Of a DNA stretch of 64,000 nucleotides, positions 9,704-18,750 are shown piece after piece. The translations under genes and the position numbers were made by a program. The stretch's first letter is position 1, and each line of letters starts with the position of its first letter. This stretch comes from Alkaliflexus imshenetskii DSM 15055 (lineage in GTDB: Bacteria > Bacteroidota > Bacteroidia > Bacteroidales > Marinilabiliaceae). The stretch lies in the NCBI RefSeq assembly GCF_000517065.1, contig NZ_KI912105.1, forward strand, positions 2,428,820-2,492,819. The letters are read 5' to 3'. The notes beneath the pieces are model-generated. The model did not search any database, was not told the DNA's origin, and saw only the letters and a program-made list of their open reading frames with translations.

Positions 9704-11569
9704 ATGAATGCAGGTTTTACGACTCTGGATTACATGATTTTTATAGCCTATGCGCTAATCATTGTAAGTCTGGGGCTGTTTCTTTCACGAACGAAAAAGG
9801 GCGAGGAGAAAAATTCAAAGGACTATTTCCTGGCTGGTGGTAAACTATCATGGTGGGCCATCGGAGCTTCGCTGATTGCTGCCAACATTTCAGCTGAGCA
9901 CTTTATCGGAATGTCAGGTTCCGGATTCCGGATTGGATTAGGCATTGCGGCTTACGAGTGGATTGCGGCCATCACCCTGATACTGGTTGCAAAGTATCTG
10001 CTGCCAATGATGATCGAAAAGAAAATTTATACCATGCCACAACTCGCCAAAGAGCGATATGGAAAGGGCGTTAGTTTCTTTTTCTCCTTCTTCTGGTTAC
10101 TGGTATATGTATTTGTTAACCTGACCTCGGTTGCCTGGCTTGGTGCACTTGCCATGGAACAGATTTTGGGCTTCCCGAAAGAATGGGGTGTGCCTGCATT
10201 GTTGCTCTTTGCCGGTATCTACTCAATATACGGAGGGTTGAAAGCTGTGGCATGGACCGATGTTATTCAGGTTTTCTTCCTTGTTGGTGGAGGTCTTATT
10301 ACAGCCTGGTTTGCCTTAGATGCCGTTAGCGGTTCAGGCGGCGGTGCCATCGAAGGATTTATGATTGTGCTTTCAAAAATCAGAGAAGTGCCCGAAGACT
10401 TGCATTTCAACATGATTATCAATCGTGACTTAGATGTATCTGGCTCATTGTTTAAGGATCTTCCCGGGCTGGCAGTGATTTTTGGTGCTATGTGGCTGAC
10501 CAATGTTGGCTACTGGGGCTTTAACCAGTATATTATTCAAAAAGGGTTGGCAGCCAAAAACCTGGAAGAAGCTAAGAAAGGACTTATTTTTGGAGCTTAT
10601 TTGAAAATTCTTATTCCAATCATTGTAATTGTGCCTGGTATAACGGCCTATGTACTCTTTAACCATCCCGATTTGCAACAGACCCTTACCGGTTTGCATG
10701 GCGATATTCAGGTAGCCGATGAGGCCTATCCCTGGTTGTTGCGAAATTTCGCTCCAGTGGGTATTCGCGGACTTGCCTTTGCCGCACTTGTAGCAGCGGT
10801 GGTTTCATCACTGGCATCTATGCTAAACTCCACGTCGACCATTTTTACCTTGGATATTTATCGTGACATGATAAATAAACAAGCATCTGAAAGACAGTTG
10901 GTGAAAACCGGACGTATCACTGCTGCTGTAGCTCTGGTTATTGCAATGGTATCGGCCAGACCGCTTCTGGGTGGTCTCGATCAGGCTTTTCAGTACATAC
11001 AAGAGTACACCGGATTTATCTATCCCGGTGTTGTAGTGGTGTTTGGTATGGGATTGCTTTGGAAGCGTGCCACCAACCGGGCTGCTTTGTGGACAACAAT
11101 TGCCACCATTCCCGCGGGTATTCTGATGAAAATTCTGTTGCCCGATTTGCCATTTATTATTCGTATGGGGTATGTATGTATCATGCTTATTGGTTTAGCA
11201 GTGATTTTGGTAATGACTGATAAACACAAAGTTCAAGCTAAACCCCAAACAGAGAAAAATCGCAAACGCCTTATGCGTGCAGGATGGTTCTTTGCAGTTA
11301 CAGGAGGTGTGGGTTTTGTTTCAGGTATAATTTGGGGTACACCATTGTTCGGATTCAACCTTCTCAATCTTGGGTTTGACTCCATCTTTATGCTTTCGTC
11401 CTTATTAGGTTTCCTCTCTTTGATAATGTTCACAAATGCATCATCTAAGTTGAAGGACGAGCGCGCCTACGAAGTAGATCCAGTGTTATTCCAAACCGAT
11501 GGCAAATTTGCCGCTGGTGCAATGGGTATTGTGGTGATTATTGTTTCTCTGTATGCCTATTTTTGGTAG
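9704..11569 (+). CDS. Sodium:sugar symporter (SSS/SglT family), probable arabinose importer
   Basis: A 621-residue inner-membrane protein with about 14 hydrophobic segments. Family features include the N-terminal DYFLAGGKLSWWAIGASLIAANISAEHFIGMSGSGF (positions about 44-80, covering the SSS signature region of TM1-TM2 and the Na+ site), SIYGGLKAVAWTDVIQ near 175 and a later VVSSLASMLNSTSTIFTLDIY motif. The fold is that of vSGLT-type Na+/sugar cotransporters. Position between araA and araD makes L-arabinose the likely substrate, but the sequence alone does not prove it. A hydrophilic loop precedes the last two membrane segments. Confidence 0.9.
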   Translation: MNAGFTTLDYMIFIAYALIIVSLGLFLSRTKKGEEKNSKDYFLAGGKLSWWAIGASLIAANISAEHFIGMSGSGFRIGLGIAAYEWIAAITLILVAKYLLPMMIEKKIYTMPQLAKERYGKGVSFFFSFFWLLVYVFVNLTSVAWLGALAMEQILGFPKEWGVPALLLFAGIYSIYGGLKAVAWTDVIQVFFLVGGGLITAWFALDAVSGSGGGAIEGFMIVLSKIREVPEDLHFNMIINRDLDVSGSLFKDLPGLAVIFGAMWLTNVGYWGFNQYIIQKGLAAKNLEEAKKGLIFGAYLKILIPIIVIVPGITAYVLFNHPDLQQTLTGLHGDIQVADEAYPWLLRNFAPVGIRGLAFAALVAAVVSSLASMLNSTSTIFTLDIYRDMINKQASERQLVKTGRITAAVALVIAMVSARPLLGGLDQAFQYIQEYTGFIYPGVVVVFGMGLLWKRATNRAALWTTIATIPAGILMKILLPDLPFIIRMGYVCIMLIGLAVILVMTDKHKVQAKPQTEKNRKRLMRAGWFFAVTGGVGFVSGIIWGTPLFGFNLLNLGFDSIFMLSSLLGFLSLIMFTNASSKLKDERAYEVDPVLFQTDGKFAAGAMGIVVIIVSLYAYFW

Positions 11570-11590
11570 CAGACTCTTAAGTATTAACTA

Positions 11591-11629
11591 TTTGCAGGAG
11601 CGGAGGGCTCCGTTCCTGCAAATATTTTT
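11591..11629 (+). terminator. Strong intrinsic terminator between symporter and araD
   Basis: A 15-bp stem with one G-U pair, 11591-11605 with 11608-11622 (the tip opens to form the loop), followed by a T-rich tail TATTTTTATT. It ends about 36 bases before araD, again inside the presumed operon. Confidence 0.85.
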
Positions 11630-11665
11630 ATTCAAATCAAATAACTGTTTAACCAGATATATCAC

Positions 11666-12352
11666 ATGTTGGAAAAATTAAAGTCAGAGGTTTGTCAGGC
11701 AAATCTTGATTTGGTTAAGTATGGATTGGTGATTTTTACATGGGGTAATGCCAGTGCCATCGATAGGTCATCGGGATTGGTTGTAATAAAACCAAGTGGT
11801 GTGGCTTATGATGGCATGAATGCGGAGCAGATGGTGGTAGTGGATTTGGATGGTAATGTGGTGGAAGGCAGTTTGCGTCCTTCCTCAGATATGCCTACAC
11901 ACCTTGCTTTATATAAGGCTTTCCCAGAGATTGGAGGCGTGGTGCACACGCATTCAACTTATGCAACGGCCTGGGCTCAGGCAGGATTAAACCTTCCAGT
12001 TATTGGTACCACACATGCCGATTATTTTGCGAGCGATGTGCCGTGTACCCGTGACATGACTGAATCCGAGGTGAAGGGTGCCTATGAGATGGAAACCGGA
12101 ACGGTGATTATCGAGGCATTTAAAGGTCTTAACCCCGTGCATATTCCCGGCGTGCTGGTTAAAAACCATGCGCCTTTCACATGGGGAAAAAACGTGCATG
12201 ATGCTGTGCATAATAGTGTGGTATTGGAGGAGGTGGCAAAAATGGCATTCATGAGCCGTATGTTAAATCCTGCCCTTACAATGAATCCTTTGTTGGTTGA
12301 GAAGCATTTTGAGCGTAAGCATGGCAAAAATGCCTACTACGGTCAAAAGTAA
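11666..12352 (+). CDS. araD: L-ribulose-5-phosphate 4-epimerase
   Basis: A 228-residue class II aldolase-like Zn enzyme that converts L-ribulose 5-phosphate to D-xylulose 5-phosphate. The N-terminal WGNASAIDR and KPSGVAYD motifs bind phosphate. The metal ligands lie in [16 protein letters not shown] (His at about 95 and 97), and a further His in [11 protein letters not shown] (about 170). Length equals that of the E. coli enzyme. It is third in the ara cluster, between the symporter terminator and araB. Confidence 0.96.
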   Translation: MLEKLKSEVCQANLDLVKYGLVIFTWGNASAIDRSSGLVVIKPSGVAYDGMNAEQMVVVDLDGNVVEGSLRPSSDMPTHLALYKAFPEIGGVVHTHSTYATAWAQAGLNLPVIGTTHADYFASDVPCTRDMTESEVKGAYEMETGTVIIEAFKGLNPVHIPGVLVKNHAPFTWGKNVHDAVHNSVVLEEVAKMAFMSRMLNPALTMNPLLVEKHFERKHGKNAYYGQK

Positions 12353-12448
12353 CTTATCCGGCTAATTATCCCGGATTTGAATTCCGGGTGCTTCAATAGT
12401 TTTACAAATCGTTCGGATTTTAGTATTCCGGACATTATTGCAATAAAA

Positions 12449-14122
12449 ATGGCTGACAAAAAATATGTAATTGGATTGGACTATGGTTCTGATTCAGCAA
12501 GGGCTGTGATTGTAGATGCCTTAACCGGTGAGGAGATGGCATCGTCGGTAAAATACTATCCCCGATGGATTGAGGGGAAATTCTGTGATCCTTCACGGGA
12601 CCAGTACAGACAACATCCGTTGGATTATGTGGAAGTGATGGAGTTTATTGTTAAGGATGCAGTTCAAAAGGCTGGCGCAGGAGTAGCAGAAAATGTGGTG
12701 GGCATGTCCTTCGACACCACAGGTAGCACGCCTGTGTTTGTTAACGAAGAGGGTATTCCATTGTCTCTTTTACCCGGCTTTGAAGACAATCCAAACGCCA
12801 TGTTTGTGCTTTGGAAAGACCATACGGCAGTGAAAGAAGCTGCTGAAATTAACGAACTGGCACGTAAATGGGAAACCGATTACACCAGCTTTGAAGGTGG
12901 CATCTATTCATCTGAGTGGGTTTGGGCAAAAGCGCTGCATGTTTTGCGTAAAGATGAAGCTGTTCGAAAAGCGGCCTATTCATGGATTGAGCATTGTGAT
13001 TGGATGCCGGCACTTATTACCGGTAAACAAAAACCTCTGGAGGTTGTGCGAAGCAGATGTTCTGCCGGGCATAAAGCTATGTGGCATGAGGCTTGGGGTG
13101 GCCTGCCTCCCGAAGAATTTTTAACTGCTTTGGATCCTCTTCTGGCCGGCTATCGTGCTCGTCTGTATAACGATACCTATACCAGTGATGTGAAAGTAGG
13201 TAACCTTACGCCTGAATGGGCCGAGCGCCTTGGATTGTCCACTAAAGTGGCTGTTGGTGTTGGTGCCTTCGATTGCCACATGGGTGCGGTTGGTGGTGAA
13301 GTTACACCTAACGTGCTGGCTCGTGCCATCGGTACGTCTACCTGTGATATTATGATTGCGCATTATGAGCAGATAGAAGATAAATTGATTGCAGGTATCT
13401 GTGGTCAGGTTGATGGTTCTGTAATTCCCGGATATATTGGCCTTGAGGCTGGGCAGTCGGCTTTTGGCGACATCTATGCCTGGTTTAAGCGCGTGGTGGC
13501 CTGGCCTGTGGAAAACATTCTTTCCAAAACAACTTTGGTGGATGCCGAAACCAGAGCAAAATTGATTGATGAAACCATCTCCGCAATTATTCCTCAATTG
13601 GCTGCCGAAGCCATGAAAATTCCTGTTGAAGAATCCACCATCATTGCCGTAGATTGGATGAATGGCCGCCGCACGCCTGATGCAAGTCAGGAAGTTACCG
13701 GAACCATTGCCGGTCTTAAGTTAGGCTCTGACGCACCTCGAATATTCCGCGCTTTGGTTGAAGCCACAGCTTTCGGTTCAAAGGCCATTGTAGACCGTTT
13801 TGCCCGCGAAGGTGTTGAAATTAAAGAGGTAATAGGATTGGGCGGAGTGGCTAAAAAGTCACCCTTTGTGATGCAGACTTTGGCCGATGTGCTCAATATG
13901 CCCATAAAGGTTGCACGAACTGAGCAAACCTGTGCGTTTGGTGCCGCCATGTTTGCTTCGGTGGTAGCTGGTGTATATGGAAAGGTAGAAGATGCTCAAA
14001 GGGCGATGGGGCAGGGCTTTGAGAATGAATATCAGCCAAACCCGGCCAATGTGGCTGTATATGCCAATATTTATCAAAAATACCAGAAGTTGGGAGCATT
14101 CACCGAATCTGAGAAATTGTGA
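12449..14122 (+). CDS. araB: Ribulokinase
   Basis: A 557-residue FGGY-family kinase that phosphorylates L-ribulose. The ATG at 12449 is chosen because the protein then begins MADKKYVIGLDYGSDSARAV, which is the family's normal N-terminus; an upstream in-frame TTG at 12377 would add 24 unlike residues. Recognisable parts: phosphate-binding GLDYGSDSAR, SFDTTGST, KDHTA near 130, GAFDCHMGAVGG (catalytic Asp), and the C-terminal GLGGVAKKSPFVMQTLADVLN nucleotide region. It completes araA/D/B for conversion of arabinose to xylulose 5-phosphate. Confidence 0.96.
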   Translation: MADKKYVIGLDYGSDSARAVIVDALTGEEMASSVKYYPRWIEGKFCDPSRDQYRQHPLDYVEVMEFIVKDAVQKAGAGVAENVVGMSFDTTGSTPVFVNEEGIPLSLLPGFEDNPNAMFVLWKDHTAVKEAAEINELARKWETDYTSFEGGIYSSEWVWAKALHVLRKDEAVRKAAYSWIEHCDWMPALITGKQKPLEVVRSRCSAGHKAMWHEAWGGLPPEEFLTALDPLLAGYRARLYNDTYTSDVKVGNLTPEWAERLGLSTKVAVGVGAFDCHMGAVGGEVTPNVLARAIGTSTCDIMIAHYEQIEDKLIAGICGQVDGSVIPGYIGLEAGQSAFGDIYAWFKRVVAWPVENILSKTTLVDAETRAKLIDETISAIIPQLAAEAMKIPVEESTIIAVDWMNGRRTPDASQEVTGTIAGLKLGSDAPRIFRALVEATAFGSKAIVDRFAREGVEIKEVIGLGGVAKKSPFVMQTLADVLNMPIKVARTEQTCAFGAAMFASVVAGVYGKVEDAQRAMGQGFENEYQPNPANVAVYANIYQKYQKLGAFTESEKL

Positions 14123-14216
14123 TATAAGCTGAAGTTCGTAACGGATAGACGATTCGTTGCGAACTTTTAATGTGTTTTGTTTTTGAATAGAATTAACCAT
14201 TTCATCCCATACTACT

Positions 14217-15329
14217 ATGATTAAAAATGTAATCTATCTCTTTGTGGCTATTATGCTTTTTTCTGCCTGCGCAGGGAAGAAGAGTGAACCGAAGCCCAAT
14301 CTCGTTAAAGAGAATTTTGGCACATTGGAAACTGGCGAGACAGTAGATATTTTTACCCTCACCAGTACAACCGGCATTGAGGTTAAAATTATGACCTATG
14401 GAGGCGCCATTGTATCTATTTTGGCGCCCGACCGCTCAGGAAATAGTGAGAATGTTGTTCTGGGATTTGATAATCTGGCGCAATATGAAGCTGGCACCCC
14501 ATTTTTTGGCGCCTTGATTGGCCGTTTTGGAAACCGTATTGCGGAAGGAAAATTTACCCTTAACGACGAAACCTATCAGTTGTCGATTAATGATGGCCCC
14601 AACCACCTGCACGGCGGGATTACCGGTTTTGATAAAGTTGTTTGGACCGCTACAGAGATTCAGCATGCTGAAAATCCGGCTTTAAAGCTCACCTATTTTA
14701 GTAAAGATGGCGAGGAAGGGTATCCTGGAAATCTTAATGTTGCTGTGACATACACCCTATCTGGTAATGATTTGATTATTGATTATGAGGCAACAACAGA
14801 CAAGCCAACACCTGTGAATCTGACCAATCACGCATATTACAATCTGGCCGGTTCCGGAACAATTCTGAATCATATTCTCACGCTGAACGCAAATGCATAC
14901 ACGCCGGTGAATGAGACGCTTATTCCCACCGGAGAGATTCTTCCTGTTGCTGGTACTCCATTCGATTTTACCACCCCTTTTGAAATTGGTGCCAGAATTG
15001 ATCAGGTGCCCGGTGGTTATGATCACAACTTTGTGATGAAAAGTGTTGCCGATGGCGAAATGATTTTTGCCGCCAGTTTATTTGATCCACTAAGCGGTCG
15101 TATAATGGAGATATACACACAGGAACCGGGAATCCAGTTCTATTCAGGTAACTTCCTCGATGGTACACTTGTGAGTGGCAGTTTTGTGATGAATCAGTAT
15201 ACCGGATTGTGCCTTGAAACTCAGCATTTCCCTGATTCTCCAAATCATCCCAACTTTCCATCAACCATTCTGAACCCTGGTGAGATCTATAAAACCAGTA
15301 CCATCATGCGTTTTGGTGTAGGGGAGTAA
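14217..15329 (+). CDS. galM: Aldose 1-epimerase (mutarotase), predicted lipoprotein
   Basis: A 370-residue exported mutarotase. The N-terminus is a lipoprotein signal (hydrophobic 4-15, lipobox FSAC with Cys18), so it is attached to the periplasmic or outer membrane. The catalytic domain shows GRFGNRIAEGKF, NDGPNHLHGG (His), NLTNHAYYNL (second His) and a late catalytic Glu in GLCLETQHFPDSPNHPNFPS. It interconverts sugar anomers, here probably arabinose released outside the cytoplasm before uptake. It is the last gene of the ara cluster, followed by a bidirectional terminator. Confidence 0.93.
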   Translation: MIKNVIYLFVAIMLFSACAGKKSEPKPNLVKENFGTLETGETVDIFTLTSTTGIEVKIMTYGGAIVSILAPDRSGNSENVVLGFDNLAQYEAGTPFFGALIGRFGNRIAEGKFTLNDETYQLSINDGPNHLHGGITGFDKVVWTATEIQHAENPALKLTYFSKDGEEGYPGNLNVAVTYTLSGNDLIIDYEATTDKPTPVNLTNHAYYNLAGSGTILNHILTLNANAYTPVNETLIPTGEILPVAGTPFDFTTPFEIGARIDQVPGGYDHNFVMKSVADGEMIFAASLFDPLSGRIMEIYTQEPGIQFYSGNFLDGTLVSGSFVMNQYTGLCLETQHFPDSPNHPNFPSTILNPGEIYKTSTIMRFGVGE

Positions 15330-15350
15330 TCATCACTTGTCATAAAACAA

Positions 15351-15392
15351 AAGGCCTGCCGAGAGTTTATGTCTTCGGCAGGCCTTAATATT
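15351..15392. terminator. Bidirectional terminator between galM and obgE
   Basis: A perfect 12-bp stem, 15351-15362 with 15375-15386 (aaggcctgccga / tcggcaggcctt). A T-rich tail AATATTTT follows on the plus strand, and an A-rich stretch precedes it, which becomes T-rich on the minus strand. It serves the two convergent operons. Confidence 0.85.
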
Positions 15393-15403
15393 TTATGATA
15401 TAA

Positions 15404-16408
15404 CTATCGTTCCAGCATTGAACCTTCGAGCTCGTTCCAGATTAGGTCTTTCAGTTTGGTAATGCCAAGGCCTGTAACCGAGGAGATAAATACAAAAGGT
15501 ATCTTTGGTAACTCCTTTTCAAGCTCTTTTTGTAACTCCTCATCCAGAAAGTCAGATTTGGAAATAGCTAAGATACGGCGTTTATCCAACAGTTCGGGGT
15601 TGTACTCTTTGAGTTCGTTCACCAGAATTTCATACTCTTCGCGAATGTTCTTGCTGTCTGATGGTATCAGAAACAACAATACCGAGTTGCGTTCGATGTG
15701 GCGTAAAAAGCGGTGACCTATACCTCTGCCTTCATGGGCGCCTTCAATAATTCCGGGTATGTCGGCCATTACAAACGACTTAAAATCACGGTATTCCACA
15801 ATGCCTAGATTTGGAACCAATGTGGTAAACGGATAGTCGGCAATCTCTGGTTTTGCGGCACTTACTGCTGCCAGAAGTGTTGATTTTCCGGCATTGGGAA
15901 AGCCAACAAGGCCTACATCGGCCAACACTTTCAATTCAAGAATAACTGTTCTTTCTACAATTGGTTCACCAGGTTGCGCAAAACGCGGTGTTTGATGGGT
16001 CGAGGTTTTGAAATTCACGTTGCCAAGACCACCTCTGCCTCCTTGAACAAGGATTTTTTTCTCTTCGTGGGCAGTGATTTCAAAGATTATTTCGCCTGTT
16101 TCTGCATCCTTTGCAACGGTTCCCAAAGGTACCTCAATGGTTTTATCCTCGCCATCGGCACCGGTTGAACACTGTTTACCTCCTGAGCCGCCGTGACCGG
16201 CAAACACGTGGCGCTGATATTTTAAGTGTATCAGCGTCCAGTAGTTTTGGTTGCCGCGCACAATAATATGGCCGCCGCGTCCACCATCACCGCCGTCGGG
16301 CCCGCCTTTGGGCACGAACTTCTCCCGGCGCATGTGCGTTGAACCGGCACCGCCCTTTCCAGAGCGGCAGAATATTTTGACATAGTCAACAAAATTGCTT
16401 CCAGCCAT
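15404..16408 (-). CDS. obgE: GTPase Obg/CgtA
   Basis: A 334-residue ribosome-associated GTPase. Residues 1-158 form the Gly-rich OBG domain ([26 protein letters not shown]). The G domain follows with G1 GFPNAGKST (about 166-174), G3 [12 protein letters not shown] (about 213-224) and an ISKSD G4 motif (about 284-288). It lacks the extra C-terminal OCT domain of some firmicutes, which is normal for this phylum. It acts in 50S assembly and stress control. It lies 12 bases after adk in the hpt-adk-obgE unit. Confidence 0.96.
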   Translation of the reverse strand: MAGSNFVDYVKIFCRSGKGGAGSTHMRREKFVPKGGPDGGDGGRGGHIIVRGNQNYWTLIHLKYQRHVFAGHGGSGGKQCSTGADGEDKTIEVPLGTVAKDAETGEIIFEITAHEEKKILVQGGRGGLGNVNFKTSTHQTPRFAQPGEPIVERTVILELKVLADVGLVGFPNAGKSTLLAAVSAAKPEIADYPFTTLVPNLGIVEYRDFKSFVMADIPGIIEGAHEGRGIGHRFLRHIERNSVLLFLIPSDSKNIREEYEILVNELKEYNPELLDKRRILAISKSDFLDEELQKELEKELPKIPFVFISSVTGLGITKLKDLIWNELEGSMLER

Positions 16409-16420
16409 ATTGCTTAAACT

Positions 16421-17008
16421 CTATTTTGAGAATTCTGTTATGCGTTTTTCAATAACGGAGCATATACGGTTGAATATTTCATCTATTCCACCAAAGCCCG
16501 CTATGCCTTCATAACATCCCTCGTTTTTATAATAATCGATTACGGGTGCTGTTTGTTGTTCATAAACCCGGATTCTTTTTTCAATTGTCTCCAGATTGTC
16601 ATCACTGCGACCCGAAGTTTTTCCTCTTTGCAGCAGCCGGGCAACAAGCTCTTCAGTGGCCACCTCCAGATTAAGCATCAGGCATACTTTCTCTTCGTGA
16701 TGCGAGAGCATTTCCTTTAGGGCATACGCTTGTTCTACTGTGCGTGGAAACCCGTCAAAGATAACACCTCTTACGCCATTTAGCTCTCTGAGTTTGCACT
16801 CCAGCATCCCGATAATAATATTATCCGGTACAAGTTCACCACGATCTATATACGATGCGGCCGTTTTACCCAATTCACTTTGGGATTTGATTTCTGCACG
16901 AAGCAATTCACCGGTCGAGATGTGTGCCAGACCGAATTTTTCAATGATTTTTTCACTTTGGGTACCTTTTCCTGATCCGGGCGGCCCAAAAATGATGACA
17001 TTCAACAT
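16421..17008 (-). CDS. adk: Adenylate kinase
   Basis: A 195-residue enzyme catalysing ATP + AMP = 2 ADP. P-loop GPPGSGKGTQ at about 8-17; AMP-binding ISTGELLRAEI; FDGFPRT near 84-90. The LID region is short: LLQRGKTSGRSDD is followed directly by the ETIEKRIRVYEQQTAPVIDYY helix, with no Zn-type insert. This is the short form usual in Bacteroidota. It lies between hpt and obgE on the same strand. Confidence 0.95.
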   Translation of the reverse strand: MLNVIIFGPPGSGKGTQSEKIIEKFGLAHISTGELLRAEIKSQSELGKTAASYIDRGELVPDNIIIGMLECKLRELNGVRGVIFDGFPRTVEQAYALKEMLSHHEEKVCLMLNLEVATEELVARLLQRGKTSGRSDDNLETIEKRIRVYEQQTAPVIDYYKNEGCYEGIAGFGGIDEIFNRICSVIEKRITEFSK

Positions 17009-17053
17009 TTTGCTTTGTTTTTAGGTTTAGATGCCAGAAACACAAAATGCGTA

Positions 17054-17590
17054 CTAATGGATTACGCTGTATATATCTGGCAGGTTACGTCCATAACCGT
17101 TGTAGTCCAGGCCATAACCGACAATAAAATCGTTAGGGATTTCAATGCCTATATAATGGAGATTTATTTCCTTTTTGCATGCTTCGGGTTTAAATAGCAG
17201 GGTTGCCACGATCACTTCGCCAGCTCCGGCTTTTTTCAGTTGTTTGACACTGTTCTCAACAGTAACACCTGTGTCAACAATGTCTTCGAGCAATACGATG
17301 GTGCGACCTTGTAAATCTTCATTAAAACCAATGAGTTCTTTTACAGTGCCCGTACTTCCCATTCCTTCGTAGGAGGCCAGTTTCACAAAGCTAATTTGAC
17401 ATGGAAACTCGATAAGTTTCATTAAATCAGCTGAAAACATAAATGAACCGTTCAGGATGCAGACCATTAATGGGTTCTTATCCTTAAGATCCTTGTTTAT
17501 CTTGTCGGCCATTTGCCAGATGGCTTTTTTGATGTCGCTGGCCGGTATGGACAGGCCAAACTCTTTGTCCAATAGATTGATACGCTTCAT
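17054..17590 (-). CDS. hpt: Hypoxanthine phosphoribosyltransferase
   Basis: A 178-residue purine salvage enzyme that makes IMP/GMP from hypoxanthine or guanine and PRPP. The PRPP-binding motif VLLEDIVDTGVTVEN is near residues 97-111, and the flexible-loop KLASYEG is just before it. The C-terminal VGYGLDYNGYGRNLPDIY is characteristic of Hpt. First gene of the minus-strand hpt-adk-obgE group; a -7 box lies about 30 bases upstream (17621-17628). Confidence 0.95.
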   Translation of the reverse strand: MKRINLLDKEFGLSIPASDIKKAIWQMADKINKDLKDKNPLMVCILNGSFMFSADLMKLIEFPCQISFVKLASYEGMGSTGTVKELIGFNEDLQGRTIVLLEDIVDTGVTVENSVKQLKKAGAGEVIVATLLFKPEACKKEINLHYIGIEIPNDFIVGYGLDYNGYGRNLPDIYSVIH

Positions 17591-17620
17591 AAGGGGAGTT
17601 AACTCAATGGTTTAAAAGCA

Positions 17621-17628
17621 CAAAAGTA
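17621..17628 (-). promoter_or_regulatory. -7 promoter element for hpt-adk-obgE
   Basis: Read on the minus strand this is TACTTTTG, an exact match to the Bacteroidota TAnnTTTG form, and predicts a start about 24 bases before hpt. I found no clear -33 box at 17-21 bases. Confidence 0.5.
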
Positions 17629-17859
17629 AGAAAATTTGAGTCATTCGTGCATTCTTTGACACTTGTTAATAGATTGATGCTATTGCAAGTAAAAGATTTT
17701 CAGAATATAATGCATTTTTCAATTCATGTTTTTTAGCAGATATGATTGTTTTTTGACATTATATTGACTGATTAAAAATGTTTTTATAAATTGTGGGGTT
17801 GAATTGCCTGTTGTACAGTGCGCTATGTAACAAAGTGATTGTAACCTCAACCCAACTCT

Positions 17860-18750
17860 ATGTGCTTCAATTCTCCTTCCTACATCCATGATCCGGGTAA
17901 CCGTCCGCGCGTAATTGTTATAATTCTCATTGCTTTACTGCATGTTTCACCAATCTTATCAGGTGCAGTAACATTCAAGGCTCCCTCGGGGCAAATCCTC
18001 GGCAGAACAGGGGCTCTTAACGATGATGCGTGGAGTTTCTTCACAAATCCTGCCGGGGCGGCCAAAATGGTTGTGCCGGTTGCTGGTATTGGCTATCAGA
18101 ATGACTACTTACTCAATGAGCTGAGTTCGCGTTCAGCACTGTTTGTTGTGCCAACTTCACTGTGTGTTGGTGCAACCGGCTTCTCCCATTACGGCTTTCG
18201 CCATTTCAGCATACAGAATTATAGCCTGATGGCTGCACGGGAGTTGGCACCATGGTTAAACATGGGGATGCGCTTTAATTACCATTTACGTCAACAGACC
18301 GGAAGTAAGAACTTTGGTTTGCTGACCATTGATACGGGAATACAATTTTTTCCGGACGAGAAAGTATCGATAGGTTTTTTTGTTAGTAATCCAGGTCAGG
18401 TAAAATGGGATTTGGATGAGATTGTTGAGTATCATCCCACATTTGTATCATCTGCCATACAGTATCAGCCTGTTCCGGCATTGAAGTTTGAGTTGGGTGT
18501 TGCCAAAGAGATGGAGCTGCCCGCAGCAATCTCTTTTTTTATGGAGGGGCCATTGCATCCACAGTTTTTAATGCGTGGCGGCGCCGCAACCTCTCCATTG
18601 CGTCTTGGCATTGGTGCAGGCGTAATTTGGCAGTCGTTGATGTTTGATATTGGTTTGAATCATCATTCAACACTTGGCCTTTCCTCTTCTTTCGGTATCT
18701 TATTCAACTTGCCATCAATTAAAAGGCGTCAATCTGAAGCTGGAATATGA
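17860..18750 (+). CDS. PorV/PorQ-like outer-membrane beta-barrel protein
   Basis: A 296-residue exported protein. A signal-type hydrophobic stretch (about 18-34) is preceded by a basic region. The mature part begins AVTFKAPSGQILGRTGALNDDAWSFFTNPAGAA, which is like the start of PorV/PorQ-type or FadL-like barrels (GRAGAS...DDASSLFYNPAGLA). Alternating hydrophobic strands then run to the C-terminus. It overlaps the next gene by the 4-base ATGA, so the two are translated together. PorV/Q relatives serve type IX secretion or other outer-membrane processes; the role here is not established. Confidence 0.6.
   Translation: MCFNSPSYIHDPGNRPRVIVIILIALLHVSPILSGAVTFKAPSGQILGRTGALNDDAWSFFTNPAGAAKMVVPVAGIGYQNDYLLNELSSRSALFVVPTSLCVGATGFSHYGFRHFSIQNYSLMAARELAPWLNMGMRFNYHLRQQTGSKNFGLLTIDTGIQFFPDEKVSIGFFVSNPGQVKWDLDEIVEYHPTFVSSAIQYQPVPALKFELGVAKEMELPAAISFFMEGPLHPQFLMRGGAATSPLRLGIGAGVIWQSLMFDIGLNHHSTLGLSSSFGILFNLPSIKRRQSEAGI

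Noticed and set aside
12370-12388. Hairpin cccgga/tccggg between araD and araB
   Set aside because: Only 6 bp with no T-run, and the two genes are close together; not called a terminator.
12377-12448. N-terminal extension of araB from an upstream TTG
   Set aside because: The extra 24 residues are unlike ribulokinases, whereas the ATG at 12449 gives the normal N-terminus.
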